A stretch of 17,336 nucleotides of DNA from assembly GCA_030753265.1 (NCBI GenBank), contig JASMCQ010000018.1, positions 1 through 17,336 of the forward strand, written 5' to 3'. This DNA is from Dehalococcoidia bacterium (lineage in GTDB: Bacteria > Chloroflexota > Dehalococcoidia > UBA3495). A model generated the notes under the pieces. It was not told the DNA's origin and made no database searches. It saw only the letters and a list, made by a program, of their open reading frames with translations. The translations under genes and the position numbers were made by a program. Position 1 is the first letter of the stretch. Each line of letters starts with the position of its first letter. Below, in pieces: positions 1 to 7,264 of this stretch.

Positions 1-414
1 ACTCACTCACCTGGACCGGGAGTCCCATGTCCGGACCCAAGCACCTCACCATTTTTGGTGAGGGTCATCATAGTGCCGTTCACGAATGCTGTCAATCTGA
101 CCTGCCCCCCGAAAACTCGTCCAGGTGTAATGTTAGTAACCTGGGCCGGAGGTAGGGGGAGAAATGCCAAGGAAGAAGCATACATCAGAGCAGTTCGCTG
201 GGCTACAAGCAGCCGATAAGACCAAAGCCGGTTCCCTAGACAGCCAATACTGCTAATGGCTCCGCCTCAGGAACTGGCCACTTGCGGCCCGCACCCGTGC
301 CTAGAAAAGTGGCTGAACTTCCCACGGCTGTACCAGACTAGATGGACGTATTGGGGAGTTACAGGCACGGATTCGGAACACACCAGCACCAGAAAAACCC
401 ATCGGTACGCCTAT
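1..414. other. No confident gene; one small hairpin
   Basis: I see no convincing gene here. A 60-codon minus-strand frame (185 down to 3) has no clear Shine-Dalgarno sequence and no family I recognise, and a plus-strand frame from 256 runs through the tRNA-like fragment and is not credible. A perfect 7-bp hairpin with a 6-nt loop (CCTCACC / GGTGAGG) sits at 44-63. If the tRNA-like piece at 415-486 is an attachment scar, this stretch would be the end of the inserted element, since the 5' half of the tRNA is absent here. Confidence 0.4.
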
Positions 415-486
415 CGACGGACTTCAAATCCGTTATGCCTCGTGAATAGCGGGGTAGGTGGGTTCGACTCCCTCGCACTTCCGCCA
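415..486 (+). tRNA. 3' half of a selenocysteine tRNA, likely attachment-site remnant
   Basis: An anticodon arm with loop CTTCAAA (422-428, anticodon TCA at 424-426) closes on a 6-bp stem that includes one G-T pair. It is followed by a long variable arm (about 436-456), a T arm with loop TTCGACT (463-469), and an 8-nt acceptor 3' strand GCACTTCC with discriminator G and an encoded CCA (475-486). UCA anticodon, long variable arm and 8-nt acceptor strand are the hallmarks of tRNA-Sec. No upstream GGAAGTGC partner or D arm exists at the required distance, and the T stem has one T-T mismatch (459/473). It therefore cannot fold as a complete tRNA. A 3' tRNA fragment is what site-specific integration leaves behind; selC is a known integration site in other bacteria. 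A strongly divergent complete gene is less likely. Confidence 0.5.
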
Positions 487-547
487 ACCTTTTTAGGCGT
501 GAATTCATCAAGAGACGCTACTGTCACCGGTGGCGTTTCCGTTTGTT

Positions 548-588
548 TGTTAACACTCGCCCCCTCACTGTTAACAAAAGTGTTAACA
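548..588. repeat. Three TGTTAACA palindromes, operator-like
   Basis: The perfect 8-bp palindrome TGTTAACA occurs at 548-555, 569-576 and 581-588. Three copies in 41 bp of GC-rich DNA are well above expectation. They lie just downstream of the small HTH gene and inside its former reading frame, where they encode V-N pairs. Spacings of 21 and 12 bp are multiples of three, so protein constraint is an alternative to an operator or recombination-site role. Confidence 0.4.
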
Positions 589-596
589 ACGCCCAT

Positions 597-716
597 CTAC
601 CGCTGGTACAAATCCTTCCGCCAAGGCCGCTTCCCGTTGACCATGTAGGACAGGTAAGCCGGGGAGATTTCTAGCTCGGCAGCTATCTGCCGCAGTGATG
701 GCGTCTTAGTCTGCAT
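597..716 (-). CDS. Tiny XRE/Cro-type helix-turn-helix protein, cut by in-frame TAG
   Basis: This 39-residue protein is almost entirely one helix-turn-helix. LRQIAAELEIS forms the first helices and PAYLSYMVNGKRPW the recognition helix and turn, as in Cro/C1 repressors. The ATG at 716 is preceded by GGAGG (723-727 on the plus strand) with a 6-nt gap, which decides the start; an in-frame ATG at 746 lacks such a site. The frame stops at TAG (599-597), but the next codon is ATG and the same frame stays open to 411, adding VVNTFVN-type residues and running into the tRNA-like fragment. The original protein was therefore probably about 100 residues. It likely acted as a DNA-binding regulator of the element that used the neighbouring tRNA site. 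The HTH fold is clear; its role is inference. Confidence 0.6.
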   Translation of the reverse strand: MQTKTPSLRQIAAELEISPAYLSYMVNGKRPWRKDLYQR

Positions 717-1009
717 TGTTGGCCTCCGCTCGTTTTCCCGCCGCATTGACTACGTTGCCCACCTGTCAGTGGCTCCAGCAGACATTCTCGCCCCGGCCGT
801 GCTGCTTGATCGGCGTCTGGTGCTCCCGGCCAGTAGTGGGCCGGTCTGGTCTGGTTCAAGCGGAGTGCCGACCTTCTTGGCGGTGAGCTGCTTCCTGGGC
901 GATTTTCTGCCCGTCCCCCCCTGGCCGATGGAGAATCCTGCCCAATGCTGCTATGCTTTCGGTGGTCGTGCGCTTGGACGCGGAGACCCAACCGGAGGAG
1001 CCAACAAAC

Positions 1010-1477
1010 GTGGCAAGACTGATTTACGGCGACCGCGTCGGCAGACTTGGAAGGCTGCGTCCCGCGTGCAGCGCAACAATCTTCGACGCCACCGGGCAAA
1101 GAGTGCTGCTCACCCGCCGGTCTGACAACGGCCAGTGGTGTTTGCCCGGTGGCGCCATGGACCCGGGCGAGAGTGCCGCCGAGGCATGTGCGAGGGAGGT
1201 GCTGGAGGAGACCGGGCTGGTGGTCCAGGTTGGCAGATTGATTGGTGTGTACACAACCCCACACCACATCATCGAGTACGCCGATGGGAACCGGTACCAA
1301 GGGCTCACGCTGAGTCTTGAAGCAGTGCCTATCGGCGGGGAACTCTGCATCAGTGATGAGACGACCGAAATTGGATACTTCTCAACGGAAGAGATGAGGT
1401 CCATGGACTTGATACAACCCATCTACGAGCAGGTTGCAGATTCTTTCGCGGGCCAGGAGGCGGCATTCGTGCGTTAA
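1010..1477 (+). CDS. Nudix hydrolase
   Basis: This 155-residue protein is a Nudix-fold hydrolase expected to cleave a nucleoside diphosphate linked to another group, with Mg2+ or Mn2+. The Nudix box GX5EX7REUXEEXGU is complete: G48, E54, R62-E63, E66-E67, G69. A VLLTRRSDNGQWCLPGG run precedes it, as in ADP-ribose pyrophosphatase/MutT-like members that read QWCLPGG. I chose the GTG at 1010 because GGAGGAG (993-999) lies 10 nt upstream and because relatives begin shortly before RLIYG. The longer start at 953 would add 19 residues of unlikely composition. The gene stands alone, with non-coding DNA on both sides. Family is firm; substrate is unknown. Confidence 0.9.
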   Translation: MARLIYGDRVGRLGRLRPACSATIFDATGQRVLLTRRSDNGQWCLPGGAMDPGESAAEACAREVLEETGLVVQVGRLIGVYTTPHHIIEYADGNRYQGLTLSLEAVPIGGELCISDETTEIGYFSTEEMRSMDLIQPIYEQVADSFAGQEAAFVR

Positions 1478-1604
1478 CGTGGGGCCGGGATAGGCGCTTC
1501 ATCTTTCAGAGCGGGACACATTTCATCTCGACAAGCAATCGTTGGAAGATCCACGGTATTCTCACGCGGGGCCGTGGGCCGACGCCCTCCCCCTGGGAGG
1601 TTAT

Positions 1605-1625
1605 GGCAACGAAGGTTGCCTTCGT
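1605..1625 (+). promoter_or_regulatory. Two alternative hairpins between ribosome site and start codon
   Basis: GGGAGG at 1595-1600 is too far (25 nt) from the ATG at 1626 for normal initiation. The gap can fold in two mutually exclusive ways: GGCAAC-GAAG-GTTGCC (1605-1620, 6 bp) or ACGAAGG-TTG-CCTTCGT (1609-1625, 7 bp). In the second fold, the helix ends at the start codon and leaves only 8 unpaired nt after GGGAGG, a normal spacing. An 8-residue frame (ATG 1603, MATKVAFV) ends in a TGA that overlaps the ATG of the next gene. Confidence 0.45.
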
Positions 1626-2087
1626 ATGAAAGACACTTGGCTGTTGTACGATTACTTGCGAGGTTGGTGGCGGCTGCTATTGATGGGCTTTGTTTTGGGT
1701 GCCACTCTCGGTCTCGGCTACTACTCCACCCAGGATCATCCTATGCGATACACCGTGACGGCCAATCTGCTTCTTGAAGAACCAGAATACACCGGCGAAG
1801 GCTCACCCTCAACCGTCTCATTTGCCATTGATCCGATTCGTCGATCGACCGGCGAGTCCGCAATTGAGGACTTCAGGTTGACGGTGGCTAAATTGGGCCA
1901 AACCACCGGCTCCACCGTGCTCACCCAAGACTTTTCCATCGACATGGAACGTACCGACGAGCCGTGGTGGAAGGCCATGGTCTTCGGGAGCGCCGCCGGC
2001 ACCTTGTTGGTCGTCGTCGGAGTCTATGTCTGGGAAGACGCCCGAGGGCACCGGAACCGCCGACAGACCGGAGGGGAGGATGCATGA
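1626..2087 (+). CDS. Short Wzz/chain-length-determinant-like membrane protein
   Basis: The 153-residue product has a short cytoplasmic N-terminus (YDYLRGWWR), a first membrane segment at about residues 14-34, an external domain of roughly 80 residues, and a second membrane segment at about 118-138 followed by a basic tail. Two membrane segments near the ends with an extracytoplasmic domain is the layout of Wzz/YveK proteins that control polysaccharide chain length, but it is about half the usual size and lacks the long coiled coil. The glycosyltransferase downstream supports a role in surface polysaccharide. The ATG at 1626 is chosen because translation from 1542 adds residues with no family match and places the membrane segment too deep. 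Its 3' end overlaps a further small frame. Confidence 0.6.
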   Translation: MKDTWLLYDYLRGWWRLLLMGFVLGATLGLGYYSTQDHPMRYTVTANLLLEEPEYTGEGSPSTVSFAIDPIRRSTGESAIEDFRLTVAKLGQTTGSTVLTQDFSIDMERTDEPWWKAMVFGSAAGTLLVVVGVYVWEDARGHRNRRQTGGEDA

Positions 2088-2157
2088 CGCGGTTCGGCGA
2101 GACCGCCGTGAGATCATCTTATTGGGGTTGCTATTTGGAGTCCCGGCGGTGTGGTGA
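2080..2157 (+). CDS. Very small membrane-peptide frame, probably a broken gene
   Basis: A 25-codon frame begins inside the end of the Wzz-like gene. GGAGG at 2070-2074 is 5 nt from the ATG, an excellent initiation site. The peptide has a basic start (RRDRR) then a hydrophobic run (IILLGLLFGVPAV), like the first membrane helix of a larger protein. It stops at TGA 2155-2157. A neighbouring frame carries on from 2151 with VVMGALGCGF, so a frameshift near 2150 may have broken a longer membrane protein. An overlapping ATGA frame from 2084 gives a less protein-like sequence. Confidence 0.3.
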   Translation: MHDAVRRDRREIILLGLLFGVPAVW

Positions 2158-2492
2158 TGGGTGCCCTCGGGTGCGGCTTTACTCCTTCGCCCGTGCATCC
2201 GGTAATGCGGGTTCGCAGGTCATCCAGCCGCGGCAGGAGCCATGGGGAAAGCCCTGGGGTTAGGTGCCCGAGAGCCTTTTTAGGTTGTGCCCCGCAGCAT
2301 TTCAACCGCCCGGCGAGAGTAACTGGTCTCACCGCGCCGTAACCGCCGCCAGCAAGACCCGGCCAGCCGGACAGACCCAATCCGGTTGCCGGAAGGCCGG
2401 GGTCTATAATGGGTGCTGTCACACCGGCGATACACTACCCAAATTCCCCTTCAAACCTACCGATAAGAAGGGTGTAGAAGCGAGTTCCCTGA
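2158..2492. other. Intergenic region with conserved-looking motif
   Basis: No gene recognised. It contains GAGAGTAA at 2315-2322 and the motif CTCACCGCRCCGTAACCGCC ending at 2347, both of which recur near 4424-4497. A TATAAT hexamer lies at 2405-2410, about 85 nt before the glycosyltransferase, but I find no -35 box at proper spacing. Confidence 0.4.
2325..2347 (+). repeat. Dispersed motif, copy 1
   Basis: A 23-bp segment ending in CCGTAACCGCC matches 4475-4497 with two mismatches (T/C at the third base, G/A in the middle). GCCCGGCGAGAGTAA just upstream also resembles GGCCGGGAGAGTAA before the second copy. The two copies bracket the glycosyltransferase and the AhpD-like gene. Confidence 0.5.
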
Positions 2493-3737
2493 GTGAGTTC
2501 AACCAAACCCCGGTTCAAGGCGGCCATCATCGCCCCAACCTGCTTTTACTATCAAGCAGCTCTGTTTCGCGAATTGGCGGCCCACCCCAAGCTAGACCTA
2601 ACCGTATATTTTTGCTCCGATGAGGGCCTTCTTGCGCGAGACGTCCTGGAAATGTACAAGGTCGATGAGGACTGGGGTGGAGGTGAGGAGTTTCTAAAAG
2701 GATACCGATTCAAATTCTTGAGGAACTACTCCCTCCGGCCGTCTTATCTCAAATGGCCTTTCGGCTTGATCAACATCGGAATACTGAAAGAGATTATCCT
2801 CCGCCGGCCCGATGTCGTTGTCTTGATGTCCTGGATGAACCCGACATGGTGGATGGCTCTCGCGGCTTGTGCGCTCATGAAAATCCCCTTTTTCTACATG
2901 ACCGATGCAAACTATCAAATCGAGCGGTTTCGATCGCGACGAAAGAGACGGATCAAGCAGTTGGTTCTGGGCAAGCTGCTCTTTAGGTTGTGCTCAGGTT
3001 TCCTTTGTGCCGGAAGGGCAAACAGACAATTCTATAAACTGTACGGGGTCCCTGATCATAAATTATTTCCTTTCGTCTATTCATGGGGTTACGACCCATT
3101 GTTCAAGATCGCTGCAGAGCTAAAGCCCCAGCGCAGTCGATTCCGAAGCGAATTGGGCATCCCGGAAAACAGTCTCGTGATCTCGTACTGCGGCCGTTTG
3201 AGCACGGAAAAGAACCTGTTCAATCTGGTGGAGGCCTACCATCGATTAGACGATGAGCGAAAATCTCTTATATTTGTTGGGGACGGTGATCTTAGACAAC
3301 CTTTGCAGAATTATGTCAATGAGATCGGCGCCGGCTCAGTGCATTTTTTCGGCTTCCAGAATAGGGATCAGATTGGGAAGTACTTCGCCATCTCCGACGT
3401 ACTCGTATTGCCGTCAGTTCGAGAAACTTGGGGCATCGTGGTTAACGAGGCGATGTGCTTCGGGCTACCGGTGATCGTTTCCCATCAGGTAGGCGCCGGA
3501 ATGGACCTGGTCATTGATGGCCAAAATGGTTACACAGTCGATCCAGATGAGGATTCCCTTTTCCGCAGCCTCAAGCAGATCTCCGAACTCTCAGAAGAAG
3601 AAGTATCTCTGATGGGGCTGAGATCCCTGGATATTATGATGGAGTGGGCAAACCGAGACCTGGCCGACTCATTGGTGCGGACCATCGAATCCGTTCGAGA
3701 TCAACAATCCGGCAAGACAGCCGGGGATTCTGCTTGA
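2493..3737 (+). CDS. Family 4 (GT-B) glycosyltransferase
   Basis: This 414-residue enzyme transfers a sugar from an activated nucleotide donor, probably to a lipid-linked or surface glycan at the inner face of the membrane. The N-terminal acceptor half runs to about residue 210. The C-terminal donor half has GRLSTEKN (234-241), where Arg and Lys contact the phosphates, and the E-x7-E element with E311 and E319 inside RETWGIVVNEAMCFGLPV. Length fits the GT4 family. The start is GTG 2493; the nearest purine-rich site (AGAAGGG, 2466-2472) is rather distant, so initiation is uncertain by a few codons, though the first beta strand KAAIIAPT follows at once. By eye its GC content is lower than that of the CoA-transferases, which suggests acquisition, as is common for polysaccharide genes. 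Acceptor and sugar are unknown. Confidence 0.9.
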   Translation: MSSTKPRFKAAIIAPTCFYYQAALFRELAAHPKLDLTVYFCSDEGLLARDVLEMYKVDEDWGGGEEFLKGYRFKFLRNYSLRPSYLKWPFGLINIGILKEIILRRPDVVVLMSWMNPTWWMALAACALMKIPFFYMTDANYQIERFRSRRKRRIKQLVLGKLLFRLCSGFLCAGRANRQFYKLYGVPDHKLFPFVYSWGYDPLFKIAAELKPQRSRFRSELGIPENSLVISYCGRLSTEKNLFNLVEAYHRLDDERKSLIFVGDGDLRQPLQNYVNEIGAGSVHFFGFQNRDQIGKYFAISDVLVLPSVRETWGIVVNEAMCFGLPVIVSHQVGAGMDLVIDGQNGYTVDPDEDSLFRSLKQISELSEEEVSLMGLRSLDIMMEWANRDLADSLVRTIESVRDQQSGKTAGDSA

Positions 3738-3982
3738 GGATAGGCCGCGTCGACGGAGTCCCTGAGCTAACCGACACCGCACCACCTCACCGGGGTCAAG
3801 ACCCTCACCCATCTCCTTGACGGCCTTCTCTAGCTGCTTGGACTCGCTGATGAATCGTGAAAGGCCTTCAATTCCTACAACCGGGCGAGGGCAAAATCAG
3901 CTTGACCATCCGTGCCATCGACGACGAGCATGGGGACGCGATTGAAGTTGAGACAAGAACCGAATAGTATCGGAGGAAGAAC
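3738..3982 (-). other. Intergenic; possible remnant of a minus-strand gene
   Basis: No intact gene. On the minus strand, one frame reads VVGIEGLSRFISESKQLEKA and continues with an amphipathic, charged stretch (about 3886 down to 3780), which looks protein-like. It has no start codon and is preceded by a different frame. It could be the frameshifted tail of a lost gene. No database family comes to mind. Confidence 0.2.
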
Positions 3983-4378
3983 ATGGCCCCACTGCAACCG
4001 ATCGAATACCCCGATGCCCAGCCGTCCGTGCGGGAAGTCTACGACGACATCAAGCACACCCGCAACGTCGAGGACGTGAACAACTTCTGGAAGTTTCTGG
4101 CGCATCATCCGGCCACACTGAAGCGTACCTGGGAAAGCCTCAAAGAAGTGATGGCGCCGGGCGCGTTGGACCCGCTGGTCAAGGAAATGATCTACGTCGC
4201 TGTCAGCGCGACCAACAACTGCCAATACTGCATCCGCTCCCATACGGCCGCGGCCCGGCAAAGGGGGATGACGGATGACATGCTCGGAGAGTTGATGGCA
4301 GTGGTGGGAATGGCTAACGAAACCAACGGGCTGGTCAACGGCTATCAAGTCCGGCTGGATGAGGCCCTGAAAGACTAA
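3983..4378 (+). CDS. AhpD-like / carboxymuconolactone decarboxylase family protein
   Basis: This 131-residue protein belongs to the AhpD/CMD fold. It has the redox-active pair C80-x2-C83 with H87 in NNCQYCIRSHTAAA and the upstream E68, the proton-relay set of AhpD-type peroxidases, so a thiol peroxidase or disulfide-relay role is likelier than a decarboxylase one. GGAGGA (3972-3977) lies 5 nt before the ATG, fixing the start. Members normally form homotrimers or hexamers in the cytoplasm. It is the second gene inside the stretch bracketed by the two dispersed motifs and has no evident partner such as AhpC nearby. Family is firm; the natural substrate is not visible. Confidence 0.88.
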   Translation: MAPLQPIEYPDAQPSVREVYDDIKHTRNVEDVNNFWKFLAHHPATLKRTWESLKEVMAPGALDPLVKEMIYVAVSATNNCQYCIRSHTAAARQRGMTDDMLGELMAVVGMANETNGLVNGYQVRLDEALKD

Positions 4379-4979
4379 CCCAGGAATGGCTCCTCCGTTA
4401 ACCCGCTATACTGTGGAGGCCGGGAGAGTAATGTCCCGCCGGGGTACCGTAGACTTACGGTCGAACTCGGACTTGGCCTCACCGCACCGTAACCGCCAGC
4501 CCGTCGCCGGGCGCCCCGTGGTAACCTGCCGAATACGGCCCCTATCCTGCCCGAGTGATGGGGCCCGCCTCAAGTAACTCTCGAATGCTGGTCGATGAAG
4601 GTCTGAGAGGCTTCACTCCGGTCTAATCTGGGGTTACGGCGTCCGCGTTCATCTTAGTAGTGGAACTAGTTTTGGCGCTCCGCTGCCAATGGCCGAGCGC
4701 CACAATCACCCGCGTGGACCTTGGTCTTGAAGTGGAAGGGGCTTTCCGAATCGCTCTCGGTCTATCAGAGGTCGGCGCCCACGACCGCTCCGGCGCACCG
4801 AGGGAGCGCATAATGCTCTCCATATCGCCGACCGAATTATGGTCAGCGCGGCCGGGTCTTCGGTTTGTGCTGGCCGGGAGCATACGATTGTTGAACCAGC
4901 GAACGGAGCTATGCCCGTCTCCTCTAAAACCGAAAGGGGCCGGGCATGCGGACTTCCCGGGGTAGAAAAGCGAAACTAT
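4379..4979. other. 600-bp non-coding stretch with structured segment
   Basis: No gene is supported. Between about 4414 and 4560 the DNA is rich in short inverted repeats: CGGGA/TCCCG around 4422-4439 and ACCGTA-GACT-TACGGT (4446-4461). It also holds the second copy of the dispersed motif. A TATACT hexamer lies at 4407-4412. The remainder up to the transporter contains only frames without initiation sites or protein character. A regulatory RNA or a decayed mobile sequence are both possible. Confidence 0.4.
4475..4497 (+). repeat. Dispersed motif, copy 2
   Basis: Second copy of the 23-bp motif at 2325-2347, two mismatches. Here GAGAGTAA (4424-4431) is 43 nt upstream rather than 2 nt, and the space between holds the ACCGTA/TACGGT hairpin. 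Confidence 0.5.
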
Positions 4980-6344
4980 ATGCACGATAGATCAACGGCC
5001 GCCGGCGATTCCAGGCCAAGCCCCAAGGTTTTCTATGGCTGGTGGATCGTGGCGGCAGGGGGCATCCTCAATGCCCTGGCCGGTGGTACCTACTGGCACG
5101 GCTTCTCGGTGTACTTTCTTCCCGTGACCCGCGACTTTGGAGTGAGCCGGGCGGCCGCGTCATTGGCCTACGGTCTGGGCCGCCTGGAAGGGGCCTTTGA
5201 AGGGCCTGTAGCGGGGTATTTGGTGGACCGCCTGGGCCCCCCCGGGACGATGATAGCCATCGGTGGTGCGCTGGCCGGAACTGGGTTCATTCTGCTGTCC
5301 GTGACCCACAGTTTCGGGATGTTCCTCGTCGTGTATGTCGGTGTCCTTGCCCTCGGCATCAACACGGGTTTCAACCACGGCGTCTTTGCGGCGGTCAATC
5401 AATGGTTCATTCGTCGCAAAGGCCTCGCGATGTCCCTTACTTCGATGGGTAACTCCATGGGCGGCTTTGTTATCGTCCCAGCGGTCGCCGCATTAGTGCT
5501 TAATCTTGGCTGGAGGACCGGAGCCGCCACATCGGGGCTGGTCATACTAGCTGTCGCGGTCCCCCTGTCCCTGGTAATGCGCCGTTCACCGGAGAGCATG
5601 GGCCTGCTGCCTGATGGTGACCGGGCTCCGCTTATTGCCAGCCAGGCGCGCACCGGCAGGGCATCGTCGCGGCTCGAACGCCACAATGCGGCGGCAGATT
5701 TCCACGCGAAGGAGGCGATGAGGACCCGGGCCTACTGGCTCCTGGCGTTGGCCATGGGCCTCCGATCCGCGGCCATCATTGGCGTGTTCGTGCACCTGGT
5801 GCCGCTGATGGTGTGGAAGGGGCAATCGGAGGCCTCCGGAGCCTTTGTCGTGGCCTTCCTTGCCTTCGCCACCATGCCGCTCCGGCTCCTTCTGGGCTGG
5901 GTTGGAGACATGTGGGCCAAACAGAAGATAATCGGCATCACGATGCTTCTGGGAGCGGCCAGCCTGGTGGTCCTCCTCCTGAGCGGAGGGGAGATGTGGC
6001 AACTGCTCATCTTCGCGGTGATGATCGCCGCCGCTGAAGCCAGCAACGGCTTGGGCTGGTCGCTGGTGGGGGACTTCTTTGGCCGGAGCAGATTTGGCGT
6101 CCTGAGGGGCTGGGTTTCCATGTTGCAGAGCTTTCTATCCATGGGAACGCCGGTGTTCGTGGGCTGGGTTTACGATAGTACGGGCAGCTATTATGGCTCC
6201 CTGATCCCCATGGCCGGGGTGTACCTGGCGTCAACCCTCGTGTTCTGGAACCTCCCCAGGCCCAGGCTCCCGAGCCGGCTGGCGGGCTCACGACCGGACC
6301 CGCTTCCGCCGGCCGGTCCACGGCCCGCCAGAACACGGCACTAG
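4980..6344 (+). CDS. MFS transporter, oxalate/formate antiporter-like
   Basis: This 454-residue integral membrane protein has the 12-segment major facilitator layout: six hydrophobic segments, a charged central loop (about residues 215-250), and six more. FYGWWIVAAGG at the N-terminus and AAASLAYGLGRLEGAFEGP with DRLGPP in the first cytoplasmic loop are typical of the oxalate/formate:monocarboxylate branch. It probably moves a carboxylate across the inner membrane by exchange or proton symport. I start at ATG 4980, which puts a normal short tail before the first segment. Starts at 4839 or 4911 would add residues of no membrane-protein character, and the GGAG before 4911 is only 2 nt away. The C-terminal tail is proline/arginine-rich and soluble. 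The ligase and CoA-transferases later in the window could use the imported acid, but this is inference. Confidence 0.88.
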   Translation: MHDRSTAAGDSRPSPKVFYGWWIVAAGGILNALAGGTYWHGFSVYFLPVTRDFGVSRAAASLAYGLGRLEGAFEGPVAGYLVDRLGPPGTMIAIGGALAGTGFILLSVTHSFGMFLVVYVGVLALGINTGFNHGVFAAVNQWFIRRKGLAMSLTSMGNSMGGFVIVPAVAALVLNLGWRTGAATSGLVILAVAVPLSLVMRRSPESMGLLPDGDRAPLIASQARTGRASSRLERHNAAADFHAKEAMRTRAYWLLALAMGLRSAAIIGVFVHLVPLMVWKGQSEASGAFVVAFLAFATMPLRLLLGWVGDMWAKQKIIGITMLLGAASLVVLLLSGGEMWQLLIFAVMIAAAEASNGLGWSLVGDFFGRSRFGVLRGWVSMLQSFLSMGTPVFVGWVYDSTGSYYGSLIPMAGVYLASTLVFWNLPRPRLPSRLAGSRPDPLPPAGPRPARTRH

Positions 6345-6532
6345 CGACGATCCACCGGCACCCCAGGTGGCGGCCTGAGCTGACGATTACCTCACCGCCG
6401 CGCCGAAACTTGTGGTAGTGGCGCGCGCGGGGACGGTAGCGGCTGGCCACGCGGCCCGGCACTGGGGTGAGCAATGACCTACCCGTCCCGAGCCATGCCC
6501 GGTCATACCGCCGCCCCTGCTAAGCCATAGGG

Positions 6533-7063
6533 TTACTGCCGTACCCGTGCCCGGTGGTCAGAAATGAGACGCTCCAAGCGCCGCCGACCTTCTTCCATTA
6601 GCCGTCGAATCGCCTGTAACTCTTCCCGCTCTCCGTCGCCAAGCCGCTGTTCAATCGATTGTGGTTTGTAGCCGTAATGCCCGGCGTAATCCCGGATGCG
6701 CCGGACCCGGCCGGCAATGTCCCCGACGCCTCGGCTTACCGGGGAGAGGGGAGCGCCGCCGGTCATCCACTGCTCGAAAACGGTGGCCTGCTTGGAGTCG
6801 TCGCACCGAGCGCAGGCCGGCACCATGTTACCGAGGACGGTGTCCCCGCCTCGCGCAACGGGCACGACATGGTCCCACCTGCGCACGTCTCGATCGCCAC
6901 AATAAACACACTCAGGTTCCCGATCGCCGTAGAAGAACCGGACCACTTCGGCCATCTCCGGTGCTCTGAATTTGTTAAGCCCGATGCCCTCGCGAATAGC
7001 CCGTTCCACGAACGAGAAGGCGAATGCCGGGGTCTGACGTTGAGGCGCGCGAGGTAGGGCCAT
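6533..7063 (-). CDS. HNH endonuclease family protein
   Basis: The 176-residue product carries a zinc-supported HNH (beta-beta-alpha-metal) nuclease core: C52-x2-C55, then D64-H65 in RRWDHVVPVARGGD, N79, and C84-x2-C87. The DH pair is the catalytic His and its metal partner. The C-terminal third is a charged helical region that may bind DNA. ATG 7063 is chosen because GGAGG lies 6 nt upstream; the longer TTG start at 7093 has none. HNH proteins of this size occur as host-defence nucleases, phage packaging factors or homing remnants. There is no methyltransferase or phage structural gene beside it, so its role is open. Confidence 0.85.
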   Translation of the reverse strand: MALPRAPQRQTPAFAFSFVERAIREGIGLNKFRAPEMAEVVRFFYGDREPECVYCGDRDVRRWDHVVPVARGGDTVLGNMVPACARCDDSKQATVFEQWMTGGAPLSPVSRGVGDIAGRVRRIRDYAGHYGYKPQSIEQRLGDGEREELQAIRRLMEEGRRRLERLISDHRARVRQ

Positions 7064-7264
7064 CCTGTCCTCCGGAGCTTCAAGGGTCGGCAATTGAGGC
7101 TAGGGCCACGAGAGATCGGAGCCACGATCCCGTTTATCCGTTGACGATCAATCATTACCCGGTGGGTGGAATGCCGTCCGGGCCGGGAGCTTCGGAACCG
7201 CGGGCATGAAAAGAGACGATGCTGAGGAGCTGTTCGCAGGAATCTACTGATCCATCAGATCCAG

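Noticed and set aside
606..620. Second copy of the tRNA attachment core (CAAATCC...TTCCGCCA)
   Set aside because: The two short matches are adjacent here but about 50 nt apart in the tRNA fragment, and they encode part of the HTH protein, so chance is the simpler explanation.
683..1300. Long minus-strand open frame opposite the Nudix gene
   Set aside because: Composition is shadow-like, there is no family signature or ribosome site, and it lies antisense to a clear Nudix gene.
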